A DNA stretch of 64,000 bases from Janthinobacterium sp. CG3 (GCF_000344615.1 NZ_KB467824.1:2359747-2423746), one strand, 5' to 3'; shown: positions 46,760-56,595, counted from the first letter of the stretch. The notes: generated by a model not told the origin, from the letters alone. Program-made: numbers and translations.

Positions 46760-46912
46760 TTATGAGAGGCGAGGCATGCCAAGGCGGTCAAAGTAGGCGA
46801 TCGTCAACACATTGTTCAGCGCCATCCGACTGTTTCGCCACCAGCGCCGGCTGTTCGCCGCCACCAGTCGCGCCACCTTTTCCGACGCCCCAAGGGCCAG
46901 CAGTTCCCGGTA
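46760..46912 (-). pseudogene. Group II intron reverse transcriptase/maturase, C-terminal fragment
   Basis: The fragment reads RELLALGASEKVARLVAANS, then RRWWRNSRMALNNVL and YFDRLGMPRLS-stop, the typical end of bacterial group II intron RT/maturases. It is followed by the characteristic hairpin at 46705-46750. It is cut on the 5' side exactly where the IS21-type end begins (46914). It is a relic with no RT catalytic region. Confidence 0.6.
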
Positions 46913-46913
46913 C

Positions 46914-46975
46914 TGTCAGCAGCGGTTGTAAACTGATACACGGCAGCGATTGAAAACTGATACACCGTTTTGAAA
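46914..46975 (+). repeat. IS21-family terminal repeats
   Basis: The stretch starts TGTCAGCAGCGGTTGTAAAC and has two direct copies of a TnnAAACTGATACAC unit, separated by about 25 bases. IS21 elements begin with TG and carry such multiple terminal repeats before istA. The other end of the element was not found. Confidence 0.6.
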
Positions 46976-46999
46976 TGATGGCGGCTTTGCGGGGCCGCC

Positions 47000-47744
47000 A
47001 TGAAACCCAACGAGGTGTGTGTGGAAATTCAATTATTGAGCAAGCATGGGTTGCGTCTGCGGAAGATCGCGGCCGAGGTAGGCTGCGCAGTGAACACGGT
47101 GCGGCGCCATCTGGCGTTGAAGGCTGTGCCGAAATATGAGCGCAAGGTCAAGCGGGCCAGCAAGCTGGCCGCGCACGAGGCCTATCTGCGGGAGCGGCAA
47201 ACGGCGGCGCGGCCGAACTGGATACCGGCCAGCGTGTTGCATCGCGAGATCGGCGACAGCGCCGCCAAGGAACGCATCGCGCCGCGCGAACTAACCTTGC
47301 ATGCCGACCCGGGCAGCGGCATGCGTTCCAAGCCGGTGGCCACGCTGCTGTCGGACCTGGGCATCGCCAAGTCGCACAGCAGACCCTACGTCTCCGACGA
47401 CAACCCGTACTCGGAGGCGCAGTTCAAAACCATGAAATACCAGCTAGGCTTTCCGACACGCTTTGGCTCGCTGGCCGACGCGCGCGCATTGCGTCCAGTT
47501 CTTCGCGCGGTACAACCGGGTGCAGCGCCATTCCGGCATCGGCGTGATGGCCCCTGAGACCGTTCACGCCGGCCGCGCCGCCGAAGTGCGCAAGCAACGA
47601 CAATCCACTCTGGCGATCGCTTTCCAGCGCACGCCGGCCGAACCGCTTCAAACACCGCATGCCGCAGCCGCAGAAGTTGCCCACGGCTGCCTGGATCAAC
47701 CCGCCACCGATGCAGAAAAAAACTGCCTGAAATCCGAGATGTAG
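47000..47744 (+). pseudogene. Chimeric transposase: IS21 IstA N-terminus joined to an IS3-type DDE C-terminus, frameshifted
   Basis: Codons 1-84 are the IstA HTH region ('IQLLSKHGLRLRKIAAEVGC', 'NTVRRHLALKAVPKYERKVK'). At about 47250 the sequence switches without a stop to an IS3-like integrase segment ('LHADPGSGMRSKPVATLLSD', 'KSHSRPYVSDDNPYSEAQFK'). Near 47480 a one-base indel in a GCGCGC run moves the reading to another frame, which continues 'QFFARYNRVQRHSGIGVMAP'. The middle of both parent transposases is missing. Non-functional. Confidence 0.75.
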
Positions 47745-47821
47745 ACTCCCGCCGTTTCAACCAAGTGTTTCAAAATCATTGACACGCTCCGCACGCAGTT
47801 GGTTCAAGCGGGCACTGGGGC

Positions 47822-50047
47822 CTACACAGCGGAGGACATTGAACCAAGCACTGTTTCGATCGCGGCACAGAGCTGCTCACGGCGTACCGGTTTAACCAAA
47901 TGCAAGTCGAAGCCGGCAGCCCGCGCCGCTTCGATGTCCTCCGGACGGCCATATCCACTTAATGCAATCAGGGCGATGGAGCGCGTCCCGGGTGCATTGC
48001 GCAGGCGCGCCGCAACTTGGAAGCCGTTGACATCGGGAAGGCCGATATCAACGATCGCAACTGCGGGAAGTTCGCGTTGCGCGACCGTGATGCCGTCGGC
48101 ACCGTTGGCGGCCTCGACTACCACGCATCCCGACAGCTCAAGCATGACCTTCACCATACTACGCGCATCCTCGTTATCTTCGATTAATAGGACGCGGTGC
48201 GGTGAGACACCGCCATGCGCTAGGTTGGCCATGTCGGGCTCGGGTCTGAGCAGTTCGGTTGCGCCCGGGAGGGCAACGGTGAAGGTGCTCCCACAATTGC
48301 GCCCGGCACTGCTCGCAGACACTGTGCCGCCATGCAAGCGCACCAGCTCGCGCACCAGCGTTAGCCCGAGGCCTAGACCACCCTGAGAACGATCAAGTGA
48401 CACCGTGCCCTGCACGAAGGGATCGAAGGCCTTGGCCACGAGATCCGCATCCATGCCGACACCGGTGTCAGTCACGGACAAAACGGCGTGCTGCGCATCC
48501 ACGCGGATTGTGACACGGATGGTGCCGGGCTTGGGCGTGTATTTGATGGCATTACTTATGATATTGGTTACGATCTGGTCCAGGCGGGTGCGATCGGCGA
48601 AGATCCATGCGGCTTGCAGGTCCAATTCAACAGTCAGGCCGAGGGTGCGCCCCGCAATATCGAGCGCTTGCAACGATTCACGCACGACATCCGACAAATT
48701 CGTTCCAGTGTAACTTAGCTCGATCTTGCCGCTCAACATTCGGCTTACATCGAGCAAGTCGCTGACGATGCGTTCCAGATGCTTGCTCTGACGTTCAATG
48801 ATCTGGTGGGCGCGCACTGAGGCGGGCGCGTCGGGGGTGGTGAGCTTGATGACTACGGTCGCTGCGCTAATTGCGCTTAGCGGATTGCGCAGTTCGTGGC
48901 CGAGCATCGCGAGGAAAGTGTCCTTGGCCTTGTTTTGATTTTCGGCTAGCTGGCGCGCGTTCTGCTCGCTGACGAGCAGGTGCTTTCTCTGTTCTTCGAC
49001 GAATTTGCGCGCCTGCTGTTCCTGCAACAGAATAGTGCTCGCTTCGCTCAGGGCGTCCTGCAGCTCATCGACTTCTACAACGCCGACGCGCGCGATGACG
49101 GGCACCTCGGCGGCGCTCAATGCCTTGGCCGCCGTCTTGGCGACATCGAGCGAACGCACCAGGCGGCGGCCGAGGTAGGTCGCCGCCGCCAAGGCTAGCA
49201 GGAGCGCGACCAGCATGCCGAGCGCGGCAACTGTGGCTGCGCGGATAGCAGCTGTTTCGATTTGTTCGACAGGGGCGGCTACGGCAATGGTCCAGCCCGA
49301 AATTGGCGAGTGAGTGAAGACGTCGTAAACCTCTACGTTCTCGAGTGTGGTGTGACGGATGTAGCCGTCCCGCCGAGCGGCTGCCGCAGCGACAAGTTCG
49401 GGCCGCGCAGGCGCACCGATCCGCGCCGCCGCATTGACGTTGCGGGCAATAAAGCGTCCCTGCTTGTCGATGATGGCCACGACGCTGCCTTCCGCCATGC
49501 GCGTCGTCGCGACGATGCCGCTGAAATGCTCGGCCGCGAAAGCTTCCACCAGCACATAGCGTTTTCCGCCGTCCAGCGGTACCGGGACGTTGACAGTGGT
49601 GACGGGCTTGCGCAACAGCGGTCCAGGCAGCAGGCCGGACACCAGGGTTGTCTGCGTACGGATGACCTCTTGGGCACGCGCTTTGGCAACCGCAGGCGGC
49701 ATCGGGGTGCCGTATGGAACAAGCGTGTTGATAATTTGCTGGCCATTGGCATCGAGCAAGAGCGCCCAAGCTGTCTTGCCGCGGCCCGCTGTAATGGCTT
49801 GCTGATAAAAGGCAGCCATATCACCTGTTGCGAGGTAAGGAGAAGAGGCCAGCACGTGCAACGCGGCTTCCGCGCTGGCCAACTCGCGGTCAACCGTTAG
49901 GGCCGTTGCTCGGGCAGTTTCTTCTAGCGAGCGTAGTGCGGAGACGCGCCCGAATTCATGCAGCAAACTAAGGGCAACCGCAGACGATACCATGACCGGA
50001 ATTAGCACTGCCAAGGCAGTTAACATCAGATAGACCCGAATTTTCAT
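47822..50047 (-). CDS. Hybrid sensor histidine kinase with C-terminal receiver
   Basis: The protein has 741 residues. Membrane helices at about 7-28 and 268-293 enclose a periplasmic CACHE-like sensor ('SGWTIAVAAPVEQIE' near its end). A coiled segment leads to HisKA with the phospho-acceptor His384 in 'AMLGHELRNPLSAI'. The ATPase domain has 'NIISNAIKYTPKPG', 'DTGVGMD' and 'GGLGLGL'. The receiver at about 617-735 has 'LLIEDNEDAR' and the acceptor Asp in 'IVDIGLPDVNGF'. The output regulator is not adjacent. It lies inside the putative tRNA-Cys island between two IS remnants. Confidence 0.93.
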   Translation of the reverse strand: MKIRVYLMLTALAVLIPVMVSSAVALSLLHEFGRVSALRSLEETARATALTVDRELASAEAALHVLASSPYLATGDMAAFYQQAITAGRGKTAWALLLDANGQQIINTLVPYGTPMPPAVAKARAQEVIRTQTTLVSGLLPGPLLRKPVTTVNVPVPLDGGKRYVLVEAFAAEHFSGIVATTRMAEGSVVAIIDKQGRFIARNVNAAARIGAPARPELVAAAAARRDGYIRHTTLENVEVYDVFTHSPISGWTIAVAAPVEQIETAAIRAATVAALGMLVALLLALAAATYLGRRLVRSLDVAKTAAKALSAAEVPVIARVGVVEVDELQDALSEASTILLQEQQARKFVEEQRKHLLVSEQNARQLAENQNKAKDTFLAMLGHELRNPLSAISAATVVIKLTTPDAPASVRAHQIIERQSKHLERIVSDLLDVSRMLSGKIELSYTGTNLSDVVRESLQALDIAGRTLGLTVELDLQAAWIFADRTRLDQIVTNIISNAIKYTPKPGTIRVTIRVDAQHAVLSVTDTGVGMDADLVAKAFDPFVQGTVSLDRSQGGLGLGLTLVRELVRLHGGTVSASSAGRNCGSTFTVALPGATELLRPEPDMANLAHGGVSPHRVLLIEDNEDARSMVKVMLELSGCVVVEAANGADGITVAQRELPAVAIVDIGLPDVNGFQVAARLRNAPGTRSIALIALSGYGRPEDIEAARAAGFDLHLVKPVRREQLCAAIETVLGSMSSAV

Positions 50048-50199
50048 AGGTAAAGATTTCAGCAGGTTCGGGGGCCGGAAAATGCGGGGCTGTTTTAGTC
50101 ATAAGGCGTGCTCAGCAGCATGCCCATGCAAGAGTGTAGCGCAAGGCAGGATACACGCATACCGCAAATTTGGCCCTCAACTTTCGCGCGCGACTGGGC
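50048..50199. other. Short interval upstream of the histidine kinase gene
   Basis: It presumably contains the kinase promoter, but I could not pick -35 and -10 boxes with confidence. No gene is visible. Confidence 0.3.
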
Positions 50200-50572
50200 A
50201 CGGCGGACAGGCGGGAACCAGCGACGAAGCAAGCGCGCAGCACGCCGTTGAACGACAAGATTGCAGTGATGAAATCGCTGACGGCTGCTCTCTCCCAAGG
50301 AAATCGAAGCAAGGCTGGAAGCAACTGGCGAAACGCAGATCTCGTTGACCGATCCGGCTGCGTTCAATGATGACGCGGGGCTCAGGCAACGACGGCTACA
50401 ACGTTCAGACCGCGGTCGACACCAAGCACTAACTGATCGTCGAACACGAGATCACCAATATCGGCAGCGACCGCGATCAACTGTCGGGCATGGCGAAAAA
50501 GGCGCGCACCGCAATGGGAGCGGATGCATTGGCGGCGATCGCTGATCGCGGCGTTCAGAGCAGGCCGAAGCT
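50200..50572 (+). pseudogene. IS1182-family transposase remnant
   Basis: Frames from this stretch give 'EIEARLEATGETQISLTDPA', then 'MMTRGSGNDGYNVQTAVDTK' followed by an in-frame TAA, then 'LIVEHEITNIGSDRDQLSGM' and 'AKKARTAMGADALAAIADRG'. This is the central part of IS1182 transposases with a stop and at least one frameshift. The ends are missing. Confidence 0.75.
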
Positions 50573-50596
50573 AGACCAAATCAAGCACAATGAATC

Positions 50597-53500
50597 TCAA
50601 ACAGATACCGCTACGGGTATGCTGATGACGAACCGATTCCGTCCAGCACTTTTTGCCTCATATAGCGCTGCGTCAGCGCGCTTACCAAGCTCAGGGATAT
50701 CGATAGCTTCAGGTGACATATACGCAATGCCAATACTCGTTGAAATTGTCCGAAGTGAGCCTTGGATCAAAAACGGCTGGGCGACAGAGGCGATAATTTT
50801 TTCTGCTATCAAGGTTGCTTCTCGCGGGTCCACTAAACCCTCAACAATGATCGTAAATTCGTCCCCAGCCAATCGGCATACCGCGTCAGTCGCGCGTACA
50901 CTCAGACGCAGCCGTGTTGCAAACTCACGCAGAACTTCGTCACCACCTGCATGGCCGAGTGAGTCATTTATCTGTTTAAAGTGATCGAGGTCGAGATACA
51001 TCAATGCCAATATTCGGTCGGTTCTCAGAGCACGTAATGCTGCCTCATGGAGCTTCTCCTCGTAGCTTCGTCGGTTCGCTAAACCTGTCAGGGCATCGGA
51101 GCGAGCAAGTAATTGTAGCTGCTGCTCTTGTTTTTTTACCTCCGTGATATCAGTCGTCATCACATAAACACCCAGAACTTCACTATTCTTAATATCTGGG
51201 ATTCCGAGTACGCTAGCTGTGCGCAACGAGTTGTGCACCAATGCCGTCGTTTCAAATTTTACCACTTCTCCGCGAAGATTCCGTTTGAGTTGAGCCTCCC
51301 CCAATGCATACAGCTCGCGCCCTAGTACTTGTTCGACTGTTTTCCCCACCATGGCAGACGGAGGTATTCCGAACCAGCTTTCGTAAGTCGCATTTGCAAA
51401 TCGATACACTTCGGTGTTATCGATGTAGGCAATTAGTACCGGGAGATTGTCTGTAATGGTTTTAAGGCGCTCCTCGCTTTCGGCTTGTTTTAATTCACTA
51501 TTTTTCCGGTCTGTGATATCCAATGCCATCGCAAAAAACCCCGCCACTTCACCAGCCGGACCTATATCCGGCACATAAGTCGTGTGGTAGTGCCGACGCT
51601 CGCCATCAACTACCATACCGCGCTCGAAAACGACTTTTTCGTTAGCAAAGGCGCGGTCGATAAACGGTTTTATCTGTGAATATCGAGCCTGCCCGTATGC
51701 CGCTGCCAGAGAAGAGCCAATCAGTTCTTCGTGGGAACCCTGAAAGACTTGGTCGACCGCAGCGCTGTTTAGAAAAAGCAGTCGTTCTTGACGGTCGACG
51801 TGACCAATCATTGCCGGCATATTCTCTGTAATCGCCCGTAGTCGCTGTTCATTGATGGCTGCCGATTTTTCCGACTGCTTAAGTTCCGTCACGTCCTTCA
51901 TTGCTACAACAGCTCCGAGGCGGACGCCGGTTGAGCTAACTAAACGACGGCCGCTGGCGAGCAAAAACTTCGGCGATTTATCTCTCGGAGCGACAACCAT
52001 TTCGGCATTGTGTACCGACTCTCCAGAGAGCGCACGTATAAGAGGAACTTGGTCGATCCTAAGTAACGTTTCCCCATCCCCACTGAAAAGACTGTAATGT
52101 TCGGCCCATTTTCCGCTATCTATGTCCGTAACGTCCAGACCGTGAAGTTCTCGTGCAGCGCGGTTGAACAGCGTTAGTTCGCCGGTACCTGAGCACGCGA
52201 CCACCCCCACGTCGATGGTATCCAGAACCGCATCAAGCAATTGTTGCTTCTCTTCCAAAAGTCTCTGAACAGCCTTTCGCTCCGAAATATCGTGCAGGAA
52301 GGCATGGAAGTAATGATGCCCGCCCACGGTCATCTTACCAACTGTTATCTCAACGAGTATGCTATGGCCAAGCTTATGCAGTGCGAGAACCTCCACGCGT
52401 TTGTTAATGATTTTTCCGGTACCCCCGTGCAAAAACGAGTGCATACCCCGACTGTGTTGAGAACGTAATGCAGGGGGTATTATGAGTTCAGCCATTTTTG
52501 TTCCGATAGCTTCCGTCGCTGACCACCCCAATGTATGCTCCGCTTGCGCATTCCACTCGGTGATCACGCCCAGGTGGTCCATACCGACAAAGGCATCATT
52601 CGCGTTTTGAATTAGGAGCCGGATTTTTTCTGCCTGGCTGCGTTTTAGCTCGTTGCCAGCTCGATCTTCAGTGACGTCTTGAATCACGCCCGTATAGATC
52701 ACCTCTGAGACGGACGAATCCGTTGGCGAAGCATCGAACCGTACCCACCTATTCGAACCATCCGGCGGCAGTAGACGACACTCATAGGCCCACGCGGTAT
52801 TGTGCTGTGCGGATTCGCGTATCACCTGCGCAAACTCATTTTGATCGTCCGCGTGAACACCCATTTGAGTCCAGTTCAGCAAGACATCGTCGCAATGAAT
52901 GGAAAAAAGTTGCTCGAATTTTTGCGAAATATAGTGAATGCCTATCTCACCGTCTGTCCGGCAGTACATTTGAAAGAGCGCCACGGGCACGCTGACAGTA
53001 ATTTGCTCCAATCGAGTCGCGTAGTTTTTTATCTCATTTTTTGCTTGTGTAGAAAGGGTTACATCCCGAGACACTGATAGTATCTTTTCAACCTTTCCAT
53101 CTAAATCAAAGATTGGTGTCACCATTACATCCCACCATTTCTGCGCTCCTTTGGCAGTAGGGCAGAACGCCTCAAAGCGTCCGTTCTTGCCACTGCGTGC
53201 AACGTCCAGTGCAGAATGGACCTCGCCTTGGATTTGAGCAGGCCATAAACTCGCCCATTGCTTGCCTATTAAAGCGGCGCAGTCGTCAATTTCCATCACG
53301 CATTGCCCGTTCCTGTTCATCGCAAGAAGGTTGCCGTTTAGGTCGACGATCTTGACGCAGTCTGGGCTGCTTTCGAAAAGCTGGCTTGCTACATAAAGCT
53401 GGTTAGCCAGATCTGTAGCGTCGCCGTTGAGATTCACAAGGAGGCTTCCCGCAACAGCGTCTAGTGCAGCTAACTCTGCGCGGCGATTTTGGCCCTCCTC

Positions 53501-54220
53501 TTCCTGAGCAGTAACATCGCGTGCCGCACAGTAAAATCGATCTGAAGTCACAATTCGGGCATTCCATTCGATCCAATGGATCCCCCCATCGCGGTGAATA
53601 TAGCGGTTCCGAAAGCCGACCGTAGCGTTACCTGCGTAAAGTGATGCGGCCTCTGCGACAGTGCGCGAGTGATCCTCAGGATGTACGAAGTCTAACGATG
53701 GTTTTGAAGTTAGTTCGGACTTTGTCCAACCAAGCAAGTCAGTCCACGCAGGACTCACATGGACCAAAAAACCCTTTGAGTCGGCAATTGCCAATAAATC
53801 TGGCGACAGGTCAAAATAGGCATCACGATCGCTTTCCGCTCGTTTTTGTTTTGATATGTCAATAATTTGCGAAATGAAAAAATCTGGAGCGAGATTGCTA
53901 TTCCTTCCGACAGAAACTGTTAACAAGGTCCAAACGACAGTACCATCTTTTCGTATATATCGCTTTTCCAAGTTATATGAACTAATATTTCCTTTTAATA
54001 GTTCAGCAACAAGGGTGAGGTCGCTGTCCAAATCCTCTGGGTGGGTAATATCTTGAAAACGCAGGGTTAAAAGTTCAGGTTTTCCATATCCAACTATTTC
54101 ACACAGTGCATCATTCACATCCATCCAACGGCCAGTAAGGCCGACTAGCGCCATTCCGATGGCGGAATCCATAAATGCGCTATGAAACTGGTCGCTGCGG
54201 AATGACTTTATAGATATCAT
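50597..54220 (-). CDS. Multi-PAS diguanylate cyclase
   Basis: The protein has 1207 residues with no membrane helix. About seven or eight PAS/PAC units lie in tandem (repeated 'xxDITxxK' ends such as 'IIDISKQKRAESD', 'FLHDISERKAVQ', 'MALDITDRKNSELK', 'TTDITEVKKQEQQ'). The C-terminal GGDEF domain at about 1040-1200 has 'YLDLDHFKQINDSLGHAGGD', active-site AGDEF and an RATD inhibitory site five residues upstream. It should make cyclic-di-GMP in response to redox or small-ligand cues. There is no EAL domain. Base composition is clearly AT-richer than in the rest of the window, a sign of transfer. It lies between IS1182 and IS4 remnants. Confidence 0.93.
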   Translation of the reverse strand: MISIKSFRSDQFHSAFMDSAIGMALVGLTGRWMDVNDALCEIVGYGKPELLTLRFQDITHPEDLDSDLTLVAELLKGNISSYNLEKRYIRKDGTVVWTLLTVSVGRNSNLAPDFFISQIIDISKQKRAESDRDAYFDLSPDLLAIADSKGFLVHVSPAWTDLLGWTKSELTSKPSLDFVHPEDHSRTVAEAASLYAGNATVGFRNRYIHRDGGIHWIEWNARIVTSDRFYCAARDVTAQEEEGQNRRAELAALDAVAGSLLVNLNGDATDLANQLYVASQLFESSPDCVKIVDLNGNLLAMNRNGQCVMEIDDCAALIGKQWASLWPAQIQGEVHSALDVARSGKNGRFEAFCPTAKGAQKWWDVMVTPIFDLDGKVEKILSVSRDVTLSTQAKNEIKNYATRLEQITVSVPVALFQMYCRTDGEIGIHYISQKFEQLFSIHCDDVLLNWTQMGVHADDQNEFAQVIRESAQHNTAWAYECRLLPPDGSNRWVRFDASPTDSSVSEVIYTGVIQDVTEDRAGNELKRSQAEKIRLLIQNANDAFVGMDHLGVITEWNAQAEHTLGWSATEAIGTKMAELIIPPALRSQHSRGMHSFLHGGTGKIINKRVEVLALHKLGHSILVEITVGKMTVGGHHYFHAFLHDISERKAVQRLLEEKQQLLDAVLDTIDVGVVACSGTGELTLFNRAARELHGLDVTDIDSGKWAEHYSLFSGDGETLLRIDQVPLIRALSGESVHNAEMVVAPRDKSPKFLLASGRRLVSSTGVRLGAVVAMKDVTELKQSEKSAAINEQRLRAITENMPAMIGHVDRQERLLFLNSAAVDQVFQGSHEELIGSSLAAAYGQARYSQIKPFIDRAFANEKVVFERGMVVDGERRHYHTTYVPDIGPAGEVAGFFAMALDITDRKNSELKQAESEERLKTITDNLPVLIAYIDNTEVYRFANATYESWFGIPPSAMVGKTVEQVLGRELYALGEAQLKRNLRGEVVKFETTALVHNSLRTASVLGIPDIKNSEVLGVYVMTTDITEVKKQEQQLQLLARSDALTGLANRRSYEEKLHEAALRALRTDRILALMYLDLDHFKQINDSLGHAGGDEVLREFATRLRLSVRATDAVCRLAGDEFTIIVEGLVDPREATLIAEKIIASVAQPFLIQGSLRTISTSIGIAYMSPEAIDIPELGKRADAALYEAKSAGRNRFVISIPVAVSV

Positions 54221-54407
54221 TTTAAAATGTTTTCCAGGTGCAATTTATTTGCAACCTTATCTGTGGGCAACTAACCCGAGGCGCAACTAAAAAAGTGATC
54301 CATCAAGGATAATGGTGAATTTTCTCATAGGCAAGTGTTCTTCTTTGCACGGGTATATCTTGGCGTCCCTTGTGCACACAGTTGCGTGCTTCGAAAAGCC
54401 AAACCGG
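54221..54407. other. Upstream region of the PAS-GGDEF gene
   Basis: This AT-rich stretch probably holds the promoter of the diguanylate cyclase gene. No gene, terminator or complete IS end was recognised. Confidence 0.3.
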
Positions 54408-54932
54408 CTATGTCATGATGGCTGGGTCCGCCACGCGTTGGTAGCCTTCGACCCAGCGCTTGCTCTCGATCAGGCTCGGACTGACGCCATCGGCGCCGCG
54501 CTTCTCGCGCGCCCACATCCACTTGTCGAGCACGCCTAAGGACTCGCGCCGCGCCGTGACCAGGTAAGTCGGGTGCGGGTACATGCCGCCCCGCGCCTCG
54601 TAATTGAGCGGCCCGAGCCCGTCGATCTCCTGACCGTCGAAATCGAGTTCCGTTGAGTCCTGGATGCACAACACCACCGGCTGCGCGCGCATGCGTTCCT
54701 CGGTATGCTACCAGTGCGGGGCAAGTATCGCTTCCCATTCTACTTCGACATTGCCCAAGAAGCGGTCGGCTGCGCAGGTTTCGCCCCAGCTATCGCACGC
54801 ATCCGGAATGCTGGCCGTCGGATTGGCCGAAAATTGTTCCATCATTCGCTTCGCCCTCTTGTTGAGGCGGGCATCGCCAAGATCCACTTCCGCGAATCCC
54901 TGCTCCGTTCCCTGCTGCGCTACCTTGGTCAC
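54408..54932 (-). pseudogene. IS4-family (IS50-like) transposase remnant
   Basis: The first frame from 54932 reads 'FAEVDLGDARLNKRAKRMME' and 'SWGETCAADRFLGNVEVEWE', the N-terminal DNA-binding part. After a frameshift near 54708 it continues 'QPVVLCIQDSTELDFDGQEI' and 'LGPLNYEARGGMYPHPTYLV', with the first DDE Asp. The C-terminal half is missing. Non-functional. Confidence 0.8.
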
Positions 54933-55074
54933 GCGGCCGCCGAAATTCCGAAAGTAAACGCGAATTCGGCGAAATTTACAACCGCTCTGCGCAACCCGTT
55001 GAATGTAAACGATTTTTCGGGGCCGTGTTAATCGGCGCGGGAGATGCGTATAACGCTATGATTCTGACTCCCTC

Positions 55075-55930
55075 CCTCATGATCGAAACCAAGAACGCGA
55101 AGCCAAGCTGAACAAGCTGGGCTATGCGCTGCGGGTGATGGAGCAGCACGTCGGCACCGTCGCCTTGGCGGAGGAAGTGGACCGTGCCGCTCCGCGCCCC
55201 AGCCGCGAGCGCGGCGGTCGCCCCCATTCCCCACCGAGCTGATGGTCCGTGTCTTGCTGATCCAGCAGTTGTTCAACCTCAGCGACGAACAGATGGAATT
55301 CCCGCTACTCGACCGTCTGAGCTTGCAACGCTTCGTCGAGCTGCGCTCGAGCAGCCAGATACCGGACCAGACGACGATCTGGACCTTCAAGGAGCGCCTG
55401 ATCCCGGCCGGCGCCAGCGAGAGCATCTTCGAGGCCGTGAGCGGCGGCTGGGTAAGCATGGCTATATCGCGCGGCGGGCAGATGGCCGACGCGAGCATCG
55501 TGCAGGCGCCGAAGCAGTCGCTGAGAACCAAGGAGACGGCGCTGGTGAAGGAAGGCGCCATGCCCATCGAATGGAACCCGGCCAAGCGCCCCCAGAAGGA
55601 CATGGACGCGCGATGGACCAAGAAGCACGGCGAGTCCTACTTCGGCTACAAGGTTTCTGCAATGCCGAGAAGCGCTACAAGCTGGTGCGCAAGATCAAGG
55701 TGAGCACGGCCAGCGAGCACGACACGCTGCACTTCAAAGAGGTGCTGGACCCGGCCAACACGAACTGCAACATCTTTGCCAACAAGGGCTACGTCAACGG
55801 TGAGCGAGAAGAACGCCTGGGCAAACAGGGCTGGCGCATGCAGATCCAGCGAAAAGGGAGTCAGAACAAACCGATCTCGGGTGCCCAAGAGCGTTGCAAC
55901 AAGCGCATTGCTAAGACCCGCGTCTGCCGA
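55075..55930 (+). pseudogene. IS5-family transposase with several frameshifts
   Basis: Three frames together give an almost complete IS5-type transposase: 'KLNKLGYALRVMEQHV' (from about 55100), 'MVRVLLIQQLFNLSDEQMEF' and 'TTIWTFKERLIPAGASESIF' (55242-55650), then 'KRYKLVRKIKVSTASEHDTL' and 'NKGYVNGEREERLGKQGWRM' (to about 55900). Frameshifts are near 55230 and 55660. It ends shortly before tRNA-Cys. Confidence 0.8.
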
Positions 55931-56104
55931 ACGGCTGCGCGTACGTCTGCGGCGACGGCCGAGCCATATGCAGGTCGTGGAACTTGTGCCCCACGTACAC
56001 CCTACAGGCCGTTTCCTGGATCACGCCGTCGTCGTAAGGCGATCGCGCGCTCAGGCGCCGCACCGGCTGTCGGCGCGACTGGCACGACAGAGATGGCACA
56101 GAAC

Positions 56105-56137
56105 GAAAAAAGCCCACTCGGAAGCGGGCTTTTTCTT
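56105..56137 (-). terminator. Terminator of the tRNA-Cys/tRNA-Gly transcript
   Basis: The stem AAAAAGCCC(A/G)C / G(C)GGGCTTTTT has a short loop and a T-run on the minus strand, 14 bases beyond the tRNA-Cys 3' end. Its distal half is part of the 42-bp direct repeat. Confidence 0.75.
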
Positions 56138-56163
56138 TACTGCGAATTCTTGGAGGCGAGGAC
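56122..56163. repeat. Right copy of the 42-bp direct repeat (tRNA-Cys 3' end)
   Basis: It is identical to 45534-45575 except for one base. It spans the terminator half, the spacer and the 3' end of the intact tRNA-Cys gene, the end normally rebuilt by an integrating island. Confidence 0.65.
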
Positions 56164-56224
56164 GGGAATCGAACCCGTCTAAACGGCTTTGCAGGCCGCT
56201 GCATAACCTCTTTGCTACCTCGCC
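56151..56224 (-). tRNA. tRNA-Cys (GCA)
   Basis: The gene is 74 nt including an encoded CCA. The acceptor stem GGCGAGG pairs with CCTCGCC and the anticodon loop has GCA. The T-arm reads GGGTTCGATTCCC. It is the last gene of the minus-strand tRNA array and borders the putative island. Confidence 0.96.
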
Positions 56225-56278
56225 AGAGGGACTACTAGCACATCAAAAAAGGAAGCCGTCAAGCTTCCCTCAGAATTC

Positions 56279-56354
56279 TGGAGCGGAAGAAGAGTCTCGA
56301 ACTCTCGACCTCAACCTTGGCAAGGTTGCGCTCTACCAACTGAGCTACTTCCGC
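56279..56354 (-). tRNA. tRNA-Gly (GCC), copy 5 of the array in transcription order
   Basis: The gene is 76 nt with encoded CCA. Acceptor GCGGAAG pairs with CTTCCGC, anticodon GCC, T-loop GTTCGAGAC. It is identical by eye to the other four copies. Confidence 0.96.
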
Positions 56355-56398
56355 ATTGGGACCACTATTTACCGCCAACTACACCAACCAGTATTCAC

Positions 56399-56474
56399 TG
56401 GAGCGGAAGAAGAGTCTCGAACTCTCGACCTCAACCTTGGCAAGGTTGCGCTCTACCAACTGAGCTACTTCCGC
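56399..56474 (-). tRNA. tRNA-Gly (GCC), copy 4
   Basis: The gene is 76 nt and identical to its neighbours. The 44-base spacer to copy 5 closely resembles the 45-base spacer to copy 3, evidence of recent tandem duplication. Confidence 0.96.
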
Positions 56475-56519
56475 ATTGGGCACTGCTATTTACCGCCGAC
56501 TACACCAACCAGCATTCAC

Positions 56520-56595
56520 TGGAGCGGAAGAAGAGTCTCGAACTCTCGACCTCAACCTTGGCAAGGTTGCGCTCTACCAACTGAGCTACTTCCGC
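56520..56595 (-). tRNA. tRNA-Gly (GCC), copy 3
   Basis: The gene is 76 nt with anticodon GCC and encoded CCA, identical to the other copies. Confidence 0.96.

Noticed and set aside
55184..56182. 332-codon plus-strand ORF
   Set aside because: It mixes one frame of the IS5 transposase with shadow and runs into the tRNA-Cys terminator; it is not a gene.
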